Shown: positions 26,898-34,657 of the stretch, in pieces
Layout of the letters: every line of letters starts with the position of its first letter
Numbering within the stretch: position 1 is the first letter of the stretch
Assembly: GCA_029260955.1 (NCBI GenBank)
Contig: JAJDCF010000014.1
Span: forward strand, 1-34,657
Length of the DNA stretch: 34,657 nt
Reading direction: 5' to 3'
Source: Patescibacteria group bacterium
GTDB lineage: Bacteria > Patescibacteriota > Gracilibacteria > UM-FILTER-43-11
Made by a program: the position numbers and the translations under genes
The notes under the pieces: model-generated
The model's database searches: none
The model's input: only the letters and a program-made list of their open reading frames with translations
Told to the model about the DNA's origin: nothing

Positions 26898-26925
26898 CGA
26901 CATTATGCGTCAATTAAATTAATTC

Positions 26926-26972
26926 AATTTTATGCCAGCGTCAATGAATAGATTAGATTATCTGGCAAAATT
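26926..26972. other. inverted repeat between the tRNA cluster and rnpB
   Basis: AATTTTaTGCCAG ... CTGGCAAAATT, 11-bp stem with one bulge. Confidence 0.5.
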
Positions 26973-27007
26973 ATAGTAAATGTGTTATAAACCCTAATGC
27001 TATTGAA

Positions 27008-27362
27008 TCTTTTAAACCGTAGTAGTCGCTCTTCCGCCACGGCGGAGGAGAGGAAAGTCCGAGCACCCTAGAGCAAGGGTGGTCGCTAACGGCGACCGGC
27101 GTGTTGGTAACAGCGCGCAAGGGAAAGTGCCACAGAAACTATTTCTTTCGTTTCGACGGATAAGAATGAAAAGTCCGTGATAATTAGCACGGTCCCTCTA
27201 TCAGTGATGTTAGAGGGCGGCAAACCCCACCTGGTGCAAGGTATGCATGGGGGAATGGAATATGTAATGGCTCGTTATACCATTTCTGCTACCGCTTAGA
27301 TAGATGACTACTCGCCTGGCTTCGGCTAGGTGACAGAACTCGGCTTATGAGTTTAAATTTTT
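27008..27362 (+). ncRNA. rnpB: RNase P RNA
   Basis: Conserved core GAGGAAAGTCCGAGC, GGGAAAGTGCCACAGAAA, GGCAAACCCCACCTGGTGCAAG, ACAGAACTCGGCTTATGAG; P1-like TTTAAAC/GTTTAAA ends; boundaries approximate. Confidence 0.95.
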
Positions 27363-27383
27363 CACTGGCATTTACCTTTTTTT

Positions 27384-28805
27384 ATGAAGAGATCAAAGCT
27401 TTTCTTTGAAATCCTGCGCCTTCCTGTTGATTTTCTCGCCACTGTCGCGGCTTTTTTGGTCGCTTATCGGATTAGGCCAATTACAGACCTTATTCCGGGT
27501 GTTCAATTCCACTTTTTTCCCGAGCAACTACCGCCTTTTGACGAATTTTTTAAGTTCTCGATTGCGGCGACAATCTTTTTGATCATCCTGCTCATTTTCA
27601 ACGGGCTTTATTCCATTAAGTCGGTAGAGCGATTTGGTAAAACTTTTTTGCGAATCGTTTTTTTGGTATCGGCTTGGCTGATGTTCATTATTGCTTACTA
27701 CTTCCTGGTTGTTCACGAACTCTTCTTCTCGCGTATTGCCCTGGCTCACATTTGGCTTTTTGCCATCGTCTTTATCACTTTGGGGCGAGTGGTCATTCTT
27801 TTTATACAGGAAGCCATGTATCGCTTTGGAATCGGGCAGACTCGAGTACTTTTTGTTGGAGTAAATACCTTTGCAGATCGTTGCTATAGCGTGCTGGCTC
27901 AGGACAAGAAATATCATGTTATCGGTGCGCTTGCCGATGAACATCATTCTCGCAAGAAGGGGACACTTAAAATCGTTGGAACCGTTGATCAGATGGAGCC
28001 CATAGTGCACAAATATAAGGTGGATGAGATTATTCAGGCCGAACCAACCTTTGAAAGCGTTTCGAATGCCGACATTCTCTCCTTTTGCCGTTCGCACCAG
28101 ATTTATTACTACTTTATTCCCGAGGTGCTCAGGCTTCAGAGTGTGAACATCGAAATGGAGATGATCGATGATGTGCCGGTGATCAGCCTTAAGCAGACCC
28201 CGCTGGAGGGTTGGGGGCACGTTTATAAGCGGCTTTTTGACATTATTTTTAGTTTGATACTGATTCAAATACTGATTCCGATTTGGATCATCGTGCCGAT
28301 TCTTATTAAACTGGATTCACATGGTCCTGCCTTTTACCGAAGTAAGCGCAAACACAAAGATAGGGTTTTCGATATCTTCAAATTTCGCTCTATGATCATT
28401 AATGCTGATGCGAAGAAGGCAGAGCTTCTTCATCAGAACGAGCGAGAAGGACCGCTTTTCAAGATTAAAGATGACCCACGTGTGACAAAGCTTGGTCGCT
28501 TTCTTCGTAAAACCAGCATCGATGAGCTTCCTCAGTTATTTAATGTTCTACTTGGAACCATAAGTGTTGTTGGCCCAAGGCCCCACCTGCCCGAAGAAGT
28601 CGCTCAGTACAAAAAGGACTACCATAAAGTCTTTACCATCAAGCCGGGTCTCAGCGGACTTGCTCAGACCAGTGGGCGCTCTAATCTGGACTTTGAGGAT
28701 GAGGTAAAGCTTGATTTTTACTACATCGAAAACTGGTCCATGTGGCTGGACCTCAAAATAATACTAAAAAGCATCCTCGTCGTGTTTCGCGCTGACGGAC
28801 ATTAA
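27384..28805 (+). CDS. undecaprenyl-phosphate sugar phosphotransferase (WcaJ/WbaP-like)
   Basis: 473 aa; N-terminal TM bundle; KRLFDIIFSLILIQILIP...FKFRSMIINAD...LRKTSIDELPQLFNVLLGTISVVGPRPHLPEE. Confidence 0.93.
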   Translation: MKRSKLFFEILRLPVDFLATVAAFLVAYRIRPITDLIPGVQFHFFPEQLPPFDEFFKFSIAATIFLIILLIFNGLYSIKSVERFGKTFLRIVFLVSAWLMFIIAYYFLVVHELFFSRIALAHIWLFAIVFITLGRVVILFIQEAMYRFGIGQTRVLFVGVNTFADRCYSVLAQDKKYHVIGALADEHHSRKKGTLKIVGTVDQMEPIVHKYKVDEIIQAEPTFESVSNADILSFCRSHQIYYYFIPEVLRLQSVNIEMEMIDDVPVISLKQTPLEGWGHVYKRLFDIIFSLILIQILIPIWIIVPILIKLDSHGPAFYRSKRKHKDRVFDIFKFRSMIINADAKKAELLHQNEREGPLFKIKDDPRVTKLGRFLRKTSIDELPQLFNVLLGTISVVGPRPHLPEEVAQYKKDYHKVFTIKPGLSGLAQTSGRSNLDFEDEVKLDFYYIENWSMWLDLKIILKSILVVFRADGH

Positions 28806-28806
28806 A

Positions 28807-28989
28807 CTAGGAAGAGCTGTGCTTGATTTCACTACCACTGACGTGCGCAACATGCTTGTTGCATTTACCGCAGTACTTCTTGCTCTCTAATTTACCCGTG
28901 ATCGTCTTTTTGTTGATACGAGTTTTGTAGTTCTGCATTTTGCAGTCCTTACAAGAGAGGTAAACGTTGGTGTTCTTTCCGCGTGGCAT
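28807..28989 (-). CDS. rpmG: 50S ribosomal protein L33
   Basis: 60 aa; CKDCKMQNYKTRINKKTITGKLESKKYCGKCNKHVAH. Confidence 0.9.
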   Translation of the reverse strand: MPRGKNTNVYLSCKDCKMQNYKTRINKKTITGKLESKKYCGKCNKHVAHVSGSEIKHSSS

Positions 28990-29049
28990 GTGAAATAGTG
29001 TTATCTTCTGAAATTAGCCCGCTAAGTGTAATGAAAGTGTGGTTTTTTG

Positions 29050-30579
29050 TCAAAACTTATTCCAGAGTACCTGATTCGTAACTTCGTGGTGATACCAAAC
29101 TTCACCTGCTTTGACGCGCGTGCCAAGCTCACGAGGGCAACGATCGGCTGATGCTTCCTTCAATCCTGCATATTTCTCGAGGTTCTCTTCTAGCATGACA
29201 TCCTTGATGAAGTCACTTTTTTTGAAGGCACGAATTGCCTGATCGATGTTGGCTGGCAATTTCTTCACAGGTTTGTCGTGAAGCTCAGCGTAGGCTTTCT
29301 TCTGTTTGGGTGAAGCCTTCATTCCTTTTAGTCCGGCTCTTAGAATTAAGTAAAACGTTAGGTAAGGGTTGGCATCCGGTGCCACAGTGCGAACTTCCAT
29401 GCGCGCTGATTTTTCGTTTCCGAATGGAATTCTAACCATGGCACTGCGATCAGAAGGGGATACCTTGATCTCATTTGGTGCCTCAAACTTAGGATCCAGG
29501 CGGCGATAGGCATTTACGCTGGAGTTTAGACCCAAGCAAATACCATTTGCGTAATACAGAACGCCTGTAACGAATTCGTGAGCGTCTTTTGAAATCATGT
29601 ATTTACCCTTCGCATCATAAAAAATGTTCTTTCCATTTTTAGATAGAGATAGGTTTACATGCATTCCTGAGCCATTTATGTTCATTTTAGGCTTTGGCAG
29701 GAAGCTTGCGGTCAGGCCAAAGTTCTTTGCGAGCTGGCGAGCGACCACCTTGTACAGCTGAACTTGGTCCGCGGCCTGAACGACTTCGGTGTATTTGTAG
29801 TTCATTTCAAACTGTGAAGGTGCAACCTCTGGATGATCCTTCTCGTTTTCGAAGCCTAGAGCTCTTGTAGCTTCTGCCAGACGATCGATGAATTGCCTAA
29901 GAGTGTCTTGAGGCAATGCGTTGAAGTAACCGCCCTTCGATGCTAATTCAAATCCCTCCTTTTCATCGTAGTTTTGTTCGGCATTTTCACTCTCCAAAAT
30001 GAAGCCCTCAATTTCTGGTGCCACGTTGACCAGAATCTTATCTTTTTTCATAAGTTCCTTTGCAAGTAGCATCAAATTGGAACGGTAGTCGCCAACATAT
30101 GGCTTTTTGTCCCTTCCTAGTACATTAGCGAAGACGATCACCTTTCCATGGCCAAAAATATCTGCCGGAAGCCAACGAAATGATGACCAATCAAGTTGAA
30201 GGAGTAGGTCGGAGCTATGCTGAGGAGTGAAGCCCTTAATGGATGAGCCATCGAAGGTAAGGTTGTCGTGCGCGCCGAGCATGAAGTTCTTGTTGTAGTC
30301 GAGCATATGAAATTTTCCTTCCATGTCCGAAAAACAAACGGTGATAGCCTTGATCGCTTTTTCTTTTTTTAGAATCTCCAGGAATTTTGTTTCGAAGTAT
30401 TTCTGAGGTTTTCCTGCATCGCGATCCTTTTTGATCGCTAAATTTCTATCTTCCAATTCTGAGTAACTAAGCTCAAGGAAGTTTGAACCATCTTTTAGCC
30501 TAGGAGTTGTAGTCATATTTGATTTTGTTAGTGGAGCTAAATACATAGCTATCATTCTTTTTTTGAGCGCGTCTGACAA
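29050..30579 (-). CDS. glnA: glutamine synthetase
   Basis: NLTFDGSSIKGF, EIEGFILE, NINGSGMHVNLSL, NSSVNAYRRLDPKFEAP; start may be internal (MTTTPRLKDG, 30516). Confidence 0.93.
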   Translation of the reverse strand: MSDALKKRMIAMYLAPLTKSNMTTTPRLKDGSNFLELSYSELEDRNLAIKKDRDAGKPQKYFETKFLEILKKEKAIKAITVCFSDMEGKFHMLDYNKNFMLGAHDNLTFDGSSIKGFTPQHSSDLLLQLDWSSFRWLPADIFGHGKVIVFANVLGRDKKPYVGDYRSNLMLLAKELMKKDKILVNVAPEIEGFILESENAEQNYDEKEGFELASKGGYFNALPQDTLRQFIDRLAEATRALGFENEKDHPEVAPSQFEMNYKYTEVVQAADQVQLYKVVARQLAKNFGLTASFLPKPKMNINGSGMHVNLSLSKNGKNIFYDAKGKYMISKDAHEFVTGVLYYANGICLGLNSSVNAYRRLDPKFEAPNEIKVSPSDRSAMVRIPFGNEKSARMEVRTVAPDANPYLTFYLILRAGLKGMKASPKQKKAYAELHDKPVKKLPANIDQAIRAFKKSDFIKDVMLEENLEKYAGLKEASADRCPRELGTRVKAGEVWYHHEVTNQVLWNKF

Positions 30580-30603
30580 GTTTTTTCTAGGCAGAATATT
30601 TTG

Positions 30604-30620
30604 TGTCCGAAAAATCGGCA
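30604..30620. promoter_or_regulatory. putative operator half of a paired site
   Basis: TGTCCGAAAAATCGGCA, matches the second site as TGTCsGAA-N3-TCGrCA. Confidence 0.45.
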
Positions 30621-30659
30621 GGTCTTGTTTTCGCTCTAAGGCCGTGATAATTTATGAAC

Positions 30660-30676
30660 TGTCGGAATTTTCGACA
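30660..30676. promoter_or_regulatory. putative operator, second copy
   Basis: TGTCGGAATTTTCGACA, palindromic TGTCG/CGACA arms. Confidence 0.5.
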
Positions 30677-30706
30677 ACAACTTTAAATAGCACTAAATTT
30701 TGAATT

Positions 30707-31450
30707 ATGGTCTCGTATGAAGTTCTCTCAAAAAATGGATTCACAAAAAAGGAGGCACGAGTCTATTTGGCCTGTCTGGCTCTTGGCTCAAGTACTGTTT
30801 TAAAGATTAGCCGGAAAGCGGATGTATCTCGTGGTTCCTGCTATGACATTCTTGAAGACATGCTCGATAAGGGTTTTGTAAGTAAGCTTGATGAGGCGAA
30901 ACATGTCGTTTTTTCGGCGGTTGATCCCGATGCTCTACTTCGTCGGAGCGAGGATAATGTTAGGCAACTTGAACTTGCTCTTCCCGAGTTGAAGGGGCTT
31001 TTTCATAAGCATGCCAAACCTCGCGTTCGTTATTTTGAGGGATTGGAAGGAGTGAAGCGGGTATATATGGATACTCTTACCGCTACCACCGAGATTTTGA
31101 ATTACGCGAATTCCCGTGAAATCAGAATTCACTGGCCTGATTACGATGCCGAGTACGTGGCTAAGCGTTATAAAAAGAAGATATTTTTGAAGGGGATTGC
31201 ACCCGATGATGAGTATGGGCAGACTGTTCAGTGTGATGACCCAAAGTGTTTGCGAGAAACCAGACTTCTTTCGGCTAAAGACTTTAATTTTACGAATGAA
31301 ATCAGCATTTATGATAACAAGGTAGCCATTACCTCTTTTGAAAACGAAATGATTGGCATCTTAATCGAAAGTGATGCCATTGCCGATACACAGCGGGACA
31401 TCTTTAAAATGGCCTGGGGTTTTGCCCAGATGCAGAAGAAATTGTGTTAG
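30707..31450 (+). CDS. TrmB-family transcriptional regulator
   Basis: 247 aa; N-terminal HTH (GFTKKEARVYLACLALGSSTVLKISRKADVSRGSCYDILEDMLDKGFV). Confidence 0.88.
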   Translation: MVSYEVLSKNGFTKKEARVYLACLALGSSTVLKISRKADVSRGSCYDILEDMLDKGFVSKLDEAKHVVFSAVDPDALLRRSEDNVRQLELALPELKGLFHKHAKPRVRYFEGLEGVKRVYMDTLTATTEILNYANSREIRIHWPDYDAEYVAKRYKKKIFLKGIAPDDEYGQTVQCDDPKCLRETRLLSAKDFNFTNEISIYDNKVAITSFENEMIGILIESDAIADTQRDIFKMAWGFAQMQKKLC

Positions 31451-31502
31451 CGAAAGCAGCGGACACCGAAGTGCCCGCCGCCGTTGCCCTGTTCCTTGCG
31501 CG

Positions 31503-32021
31503 TCAGCCGCTGGGGAAGACGTTACGACAAATCGTTGCGCTTGCCTCCTTCGCGATCTCAGCTCGCACGGCCTGCATGAATACCAGCAGTGCCTGAGCCT
31601 GCACCTTGATTGTGCGCTGGTTGATCGACTTGGTAGCGTGGTGGCGCAGGCTCTCAGATTGACCTTCGGTTGCTGCATGTAGGAGGGCAACCGTTGTGGG
31701 CACGCACTTGTGATCACGGAGGAATCTGCCAACAATTCTTTTTTGCAGATCTGCTTCACAGCACTCGTGAATTCCCTCGATCTGGTCGATGTGGAATGCT
31801 CCGATGCGTTGTAGTGCATTGCAGATGGCTTCGATGGCTTCCGGCTCATCTGGCCTGCATGCCAGCGCTGCCGCTGCGTGTTCGATGTGAAGGTAGCGTA
31901 GGTCCACTCTGAAGAGGTCTATGCCGAGACCAAGTTGGAGGATATCGATCAACTCCGTAGTGGCCTTTCCTTTGTAGTTATACTCACCGAGCGAGTTGTA
32001 CCTGTACTGTATGTCTGTCAT
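31503..32021 (-). CDS. hypothetical protein, GC-rich and compositionally atypical
   Basis: ORF 31503-32108; SD-like GAGGTTAG precedes MTDIQYRYNS; no family recognised. Confidence 0.5.
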   Translation of the reverse strand: MTDIQYRYNSLGEYNYKGKATTELIDILQLGLGIDLFRVDLRYLHIEHAAAALACRPDEPEAIEAICNALQRIGAFHIDQIEGIHECCEADLQKRIVGRFLRDHKCVPTTVALLHAATEGQSESLRHHATKSINQRTIKVQAQALLVFMQAVRAEIAKEASATICRNVFPSG

Positions 32022-32234
32022 TTTTAGACTAACCTCGTTCACGATGTCATACCCTGCTGTTAGCAAACAGGGCATCTGTGCCTGATTTTTGAATGGATTA
32101 TCCCTCAAATATCAATGACGTCAGATCACTGCTCGCTAGATTGAAATGCTAAAGATCAAAGGTTGGTATTAAACCATGCATGATTAAATAAGTCAATAGG
32201 CTTCCCATATTTTCGTTGCGAATCATTGATTAAT

Positions 32235-32310
32235 TGGAGCCACGACCCGGAATCGAACCGGGGACCTCACCCTTACCATGGGTGCGCTCTACCAACTGAG
32301 CTATCGCGGC
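32235..32310 (-). tRNA. tRNA-Thr(GGT)
   Basis: GCCGCGATAGCTCAGTTGG...CACCC-ATGGTAA-GGGTG...TCGTGGC-T-CCA. Confidence 0.93.
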
Positions 32311-32367
32311 TAACTATGATTTCTTCCTACTCTGCGCATCACGACGAGCGCGACGCAGATTCTAAAG

Positions 32368-32385
32368 CAACTGAGCTATCGCGGC
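32368..32385 (-). repeat. truncated tRNA 5' end (acceptor strand plus half D-arm)
   Basis: minus strand GCCGCGATAGCTCAGTTG, exact copy of the start of tRNA-Thr(GGT) 75 bp away. Confidence 0.85.
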
Positions 32386-32426
32386 TTACACATCTTGCCG
32401 ACATAAATTACCTTAGGCCTTGTTTC

Positions 32427-32717
32427 TTAGTCAAGCTTAGAGATCATTTTTCCGATGATTTTGTTTTGACTGACTAGGCCAAAGCTGTCAGTGCTTTCTT
32501 CCGAGTTTGCTCCCCGTAGCCTTAGTCGACCGTCTGAAGTAATGAGTTCGATTCGTTTGACGATGATCAGGTCAGTTTGAATGGGATGTGTTGCTACCAC
32601 AATATCGCCAACTTTATATATGGGCATGGGTAACACGGAAATCCGGTCCCCATTGCAGAGAAGGGGATTCATGGAGTTGCCCGATACCATGTAAGTTGTT
32701 AGCTGGCTGTCATCCAT
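32427..32717 (-). CDS. sodX: S24/S26-type peptidase, putative Ni-SOD maturation protease SodX
   Basis: VSGNSMNPLL (Ser) and DLIIVKRI (Lys) dyad; overlaps the 3' end of sodN by 19 nt. Confidence 0.85.
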   Translation of the reverse strand: MDDSQLTTYMVSGNSMNPLLCNGDRISVLPMPIYKVGDIVVATHPIQTDLIIVKRIELITSDGRLRLRGANSEESTDSFGLVSQNKIIGKMISKLD

Positions 32718-33139
32718 TCGACGTTGCGGTCTTTAGACTTCCAAAAGATTTCGTGAATATTCTTTACGGCTGCCATCAATTCCTCTGCGTGTGCCTGACT
32801 TACCTCTACTTTGCAGCTTGAGCAAAGTTTGGCTGCCTTCCAGAAAATGTCATGAAGTTCAGGGTTGGCTTCCAAATGTTTTGGCTTAAAATAGTCCGTC
32901 CACAGGATTAAAAGTTCATCTTTGCACTTTTGTGCCTGCTCTTCCTTTATTGCAACATATCGAGACAGAGTGTTTTGATAGGTCAGTATGGCAACTTGAT
33001 CGAGTGAGGTTGGCATTTTAAGTGCAATAAGCTTCTTGGTCATAGAAAGAACAGCTTCGGCATTAATACGTGCTGCGGCTGGATCGTAGACTCCACAAGG
33101 GCCATCACAGTGGGCGTGGGCGATTGGTTCTGAATTCAT
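32699..33139 (-). CDS. sodN: nickel-containing superoxide dismutase
   Basis: Ni-hook HCDGPCGVYDPAAARINAEAV after the short propeptide MNSEPIAHA. Confidence 0.94.
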   Translation of the reverse strand: MNSEPIAHAHCDGPCGVYDPAAARINAEAVLSMTKKLIALKMPTSLDQVAILTYQNTLSRYVAIKEEQAQKCKDELLILWTDYFKPKHLEANPELHDIFWKAAKLCSSCKVEVSQAHAEELMAAVKNIHEIFWKSKDRNVEWMTAS

Positions 33140-33399
33140 GGGATTTGTTTTAGATTATGTGAATTCAATTTAGCATCATCATGTGTCAACCGCAAATCCT
33201 TGATCAATGAACACAAATTTGGTTCAATGGTTTCAGAAACAAAAATAAAAACTCGAGCCTGCACGCTTAGCTCTGCGCATTAACTCGTTCGCCTTGCTGA
33301 AGGGATATGGTTTTACGTCTGGCATCCCCGGACCGGCCTCTCCCCCTTGAACGCATGGATTAAATAGCGCGGATCGAATGTCAGTATTGGGGTTTTTGT

Positions 33400-34005
33400 T
33401 TATGCAAAAAAGCTTTTCACGCCGTAATAAAGACCAATCAAGAATATAATGAGTAATACTCTTTTTATCGTTTTACCTGTTTCGTAAGAATCTGGTGAGC
33501 CCATTTTTCTTGAGCTGACAGTTTGCGTACTGGTTATTTTTGAGGAGGCTGAGTGAGGTGTTTTGGCAACCTTAAACTGGGTTTGTTTGCTTCCGGATTG
33601 AACTTGTCCTTTATCGTTGACGAGTTTTCTGAGGATTCCCGGAAGTTGAGCAAGTTGTGTTACTTCAAGCTCTGTGGGCTTTAGCGTGCTATCACCTTCT
33701 CTTCCTGCAGTCGTTTTCGTATTCACGGTTACCCGTCCTGTTTGGCGATCCATCTTTATGTCCCACTCATTCTTTAGCTGAGACCAGTTTATGCCCTTTG
33801 GAAACTGCTTCACAATCTTGTTTATCTCTTTAAGTGAGGCACCTGTAGGGAGCTGCTTGGCGACGTTTTTGAGCACGGATTTGGCAACGGCTCCCATGAA
33901 TCCGAATACAAGAAAGAATATTACTATGGAAATAATTGGAAAAACCAAGTTAGGCATCATGTCCGAATCGAAGGGGATTGTTACGCCGTTAATCGTTATA
34001 TCCAT
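33400..34005 (-). CDS. hypothetical membrane protein
   Basis: TM segment near N-terminus and a second at the C-terminus; start set at MDITINGV because the longer ORF begins inside tRNA-Ser. Confidence 0.65.
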   Translation of the reverse strand: MDITINGVTIPFDSDMMPNLVFPIISIVIFFLVFGFMGAVAKSVLKNVAKQLPTGASLKEINKIVKQFPKGINWSQLKNEWDIKMDRQTGRVTVNTKTTAGREGDSTLKPTELEVTQLAQLPGILRKLVNDKGQVQSGSKQTQFKVAKTPHSASSKITSTQTVSSRKMGSPDSYETGKTIKRVLLIIFLIGLYYGVKSFFA

Positions 34006-34025
34006 AGAAGCTAGAGGTAATGAGC

Positions 34026-34115
34026 TGGAGGAGAGAAAGGGATTCGAACCCTCGAGAGACTTGCGCCCCAACACGCGTTCCAGGCGTGCGCCTTAAACCA
34101 CTCGGCCACCTCTCC
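34026..34115 (-). tRNA. tRNA-Ser(GGA)
   Basis: Type II tRNA; GGAGAGGTGGCCGAGTGG...CACGC-CTGGAAC-GCGTG...TTCGAATCC...TCTCTCC-T-CCA. Confidence 0.94.
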
Positions 34116-34127
34116 TTGGTATAATAG

Positions 34128-34147
34128 AAAACCCCGCTTTACGGGGC
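34128..34147 (-). terminator. rho-independent terminator after rpmB
   Basis: minus strand CCCCG-TAAAG-CGGGG-TTTTCT. Confidence 0.75.
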
Positions 34148-34180
34148 CATTCTGAATGTAAATGATGAAGCCCTATTCGA

Positions 34181-34369
34181 TTAGGCTTTTGCGGAAGTTC
34201 TTAGGCATGCCATACAGATCTTCTTCTTTTCCATGTCACCTGTTTTGTTGTTGTAGACCTTTTTAGTGGTCAAATTAGGTAAAAAGCGACGTTTGGTACG
34301 ACGGACAGAGTGACTGACGTTGTGACCTGATTTAGGACCTTTGGAGCAAACTTGGCAAACTTTGGACAT
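34181..34369 (-). CDS. rpmB: 50S ribosomal protein L28
   Basis: [39 protein letters not shown]...; ORF-track start trimmed. Confidence 0.93.
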   Translation of the reverse strand: MSKVCQVCSKGPKSGHNVSHSVRRTKRRFLPNLTTKKVYNNKTGDMEKKKICMACLRTSAKA

Positions 34370-34443
34370 GGCGTAATAAATGAGTATAGTAAGAAAGCTC
34401 ATGAAAGGTACCAACTAAAGCCTGTCCTTGTCAATTTATATTT

Positions 34444-34657
34444 ATGGAAATCCTTTATCTCGTCGTTGCCTTGGCCGTGTGCATTACGGTGCACGAAGCA
34501 GCCCATGCCTGGGTGGCTTATAAGCTTGGTGATCCCACCGCTAAAATGGAGGGTCGTGTTTCACTGAACCCTATGAAGCATTTGGATGTTCTTGGGACGA
34601 TCATGATTTTTATAGCCCATTTTGGTTGGGGAAAGCCTGTTCCGTTTAATTACAACA
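34444..34657 (+). CDS. site-2 protease / M50-family zinc metalloprotease (truncated by window end)
   Basis: MEILYLVVALAVCITVHEAAHAWVAYKLGDPTAKMEGRVSLNPMKHLDVLGT: HEXXH within a TM and SLNP..HLD. Confidence 0.9.
   Translation, partial: MEILYLVVALAVCITVHEAAHAWVAYKLGDPTAKMEGRVSLNPMKHLDVLGTIMIFIAHFGWGKPVPFNYN

Noticed and set aside
27528-28268. 246-aa ORF antisense to the sugar transferase
   Set aside because: Lies fully within a confident CDS; low-complexity composition, no recognisable domain.
31361-31849. 162-aa minus-strand ORF overlapping trmB end and the GC-rich gene
   Set aside because: Overlaps two other ORFs, Arg/Ser/Cys-rich, no start context; likely out-of-frame in GC-rich DNA.
32226-32477. 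83-aa plus-strand ORF over tRNA-Thr(GGT)
   Set aside because: Translation of antisense tRNA sequence and its truncated copy.
33240-33395. SRP RNA, tmRNA or 6S RNA identity for the GC-rich segment
   Set aside because: Lacks the GGAAGG/AGCAGCC SRP core, the tmRNA tRNA-like ends and an obvious 6S bubble.
34006-34074. N-terminal extension of the 33400 minus-strand ORF
   Set aside because: Begins inside tRNA-Ser; internal MDITINGV is a better start.
33791-34096. 101-aa plus-strand ORF ending in tRNA-Ser
   Set aside because: Antisense to the 33400 gene and the tRNA ([23 protein letters not shown] is an antisense tRNA artefact).
1-34657. CRISPR array, prophage or complete IS element
   Set aside because: No regularly spaced direct repeats, Cas, phage structural or transposase genes were seen in either strand.

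Overview
The window is about 34.7 kb of bacterial chromosome with moderate-to-low GC. It appears to use the standard genetic code, since TGA acts as stop in several genes. The gene style (small informational genes, TrbC/VirB2-like pilin, 'W.E.IGW'-motif surface protein, orphan PilC-like N-domains) suggests a Patescibacteria/CPR lineage, but that is inference only.

Main content:
- rpsO-pnp pair, where rpsO seems to lack any ATG/GTG/TTG start.
- CorA-like transporter.
- A long minus-strand cluster: divergent Lgt-like protein, 1153-aa secreted surface protein, Cys-paired repeat protein, and a protein with two PilC-N-like domains.
- priA, with stop codons overlapping those of a 1420-aa coiled-coil HELLH protein.
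- A GC-rich one-gene island bounded by an imperfect inverted repeat, with a structured leader.
- A complete SUF operon (sufC-B-D-S-U).
- Seven tRNA genes: Thr x3, Pro x2, Tyr, Ser.
- RNase P RNA, a sugar-phosphate transferase, L33 and L28.
- glnA divergent from a TrmB-like regulator.
- Ni-superoxide dismutase with its maturation protease (sodN-sodX).
- The start of a site-2 protease.

The most unusual signals are the truncated tRNA 5' ends upstream of two tRNA-Thr genes with the same breakpoint, the candidate AUU-initiated rpsO, the leader and sRNA candidates around 18.2-19.6 kb, and the unassigned surface/coiled-coil cluster.
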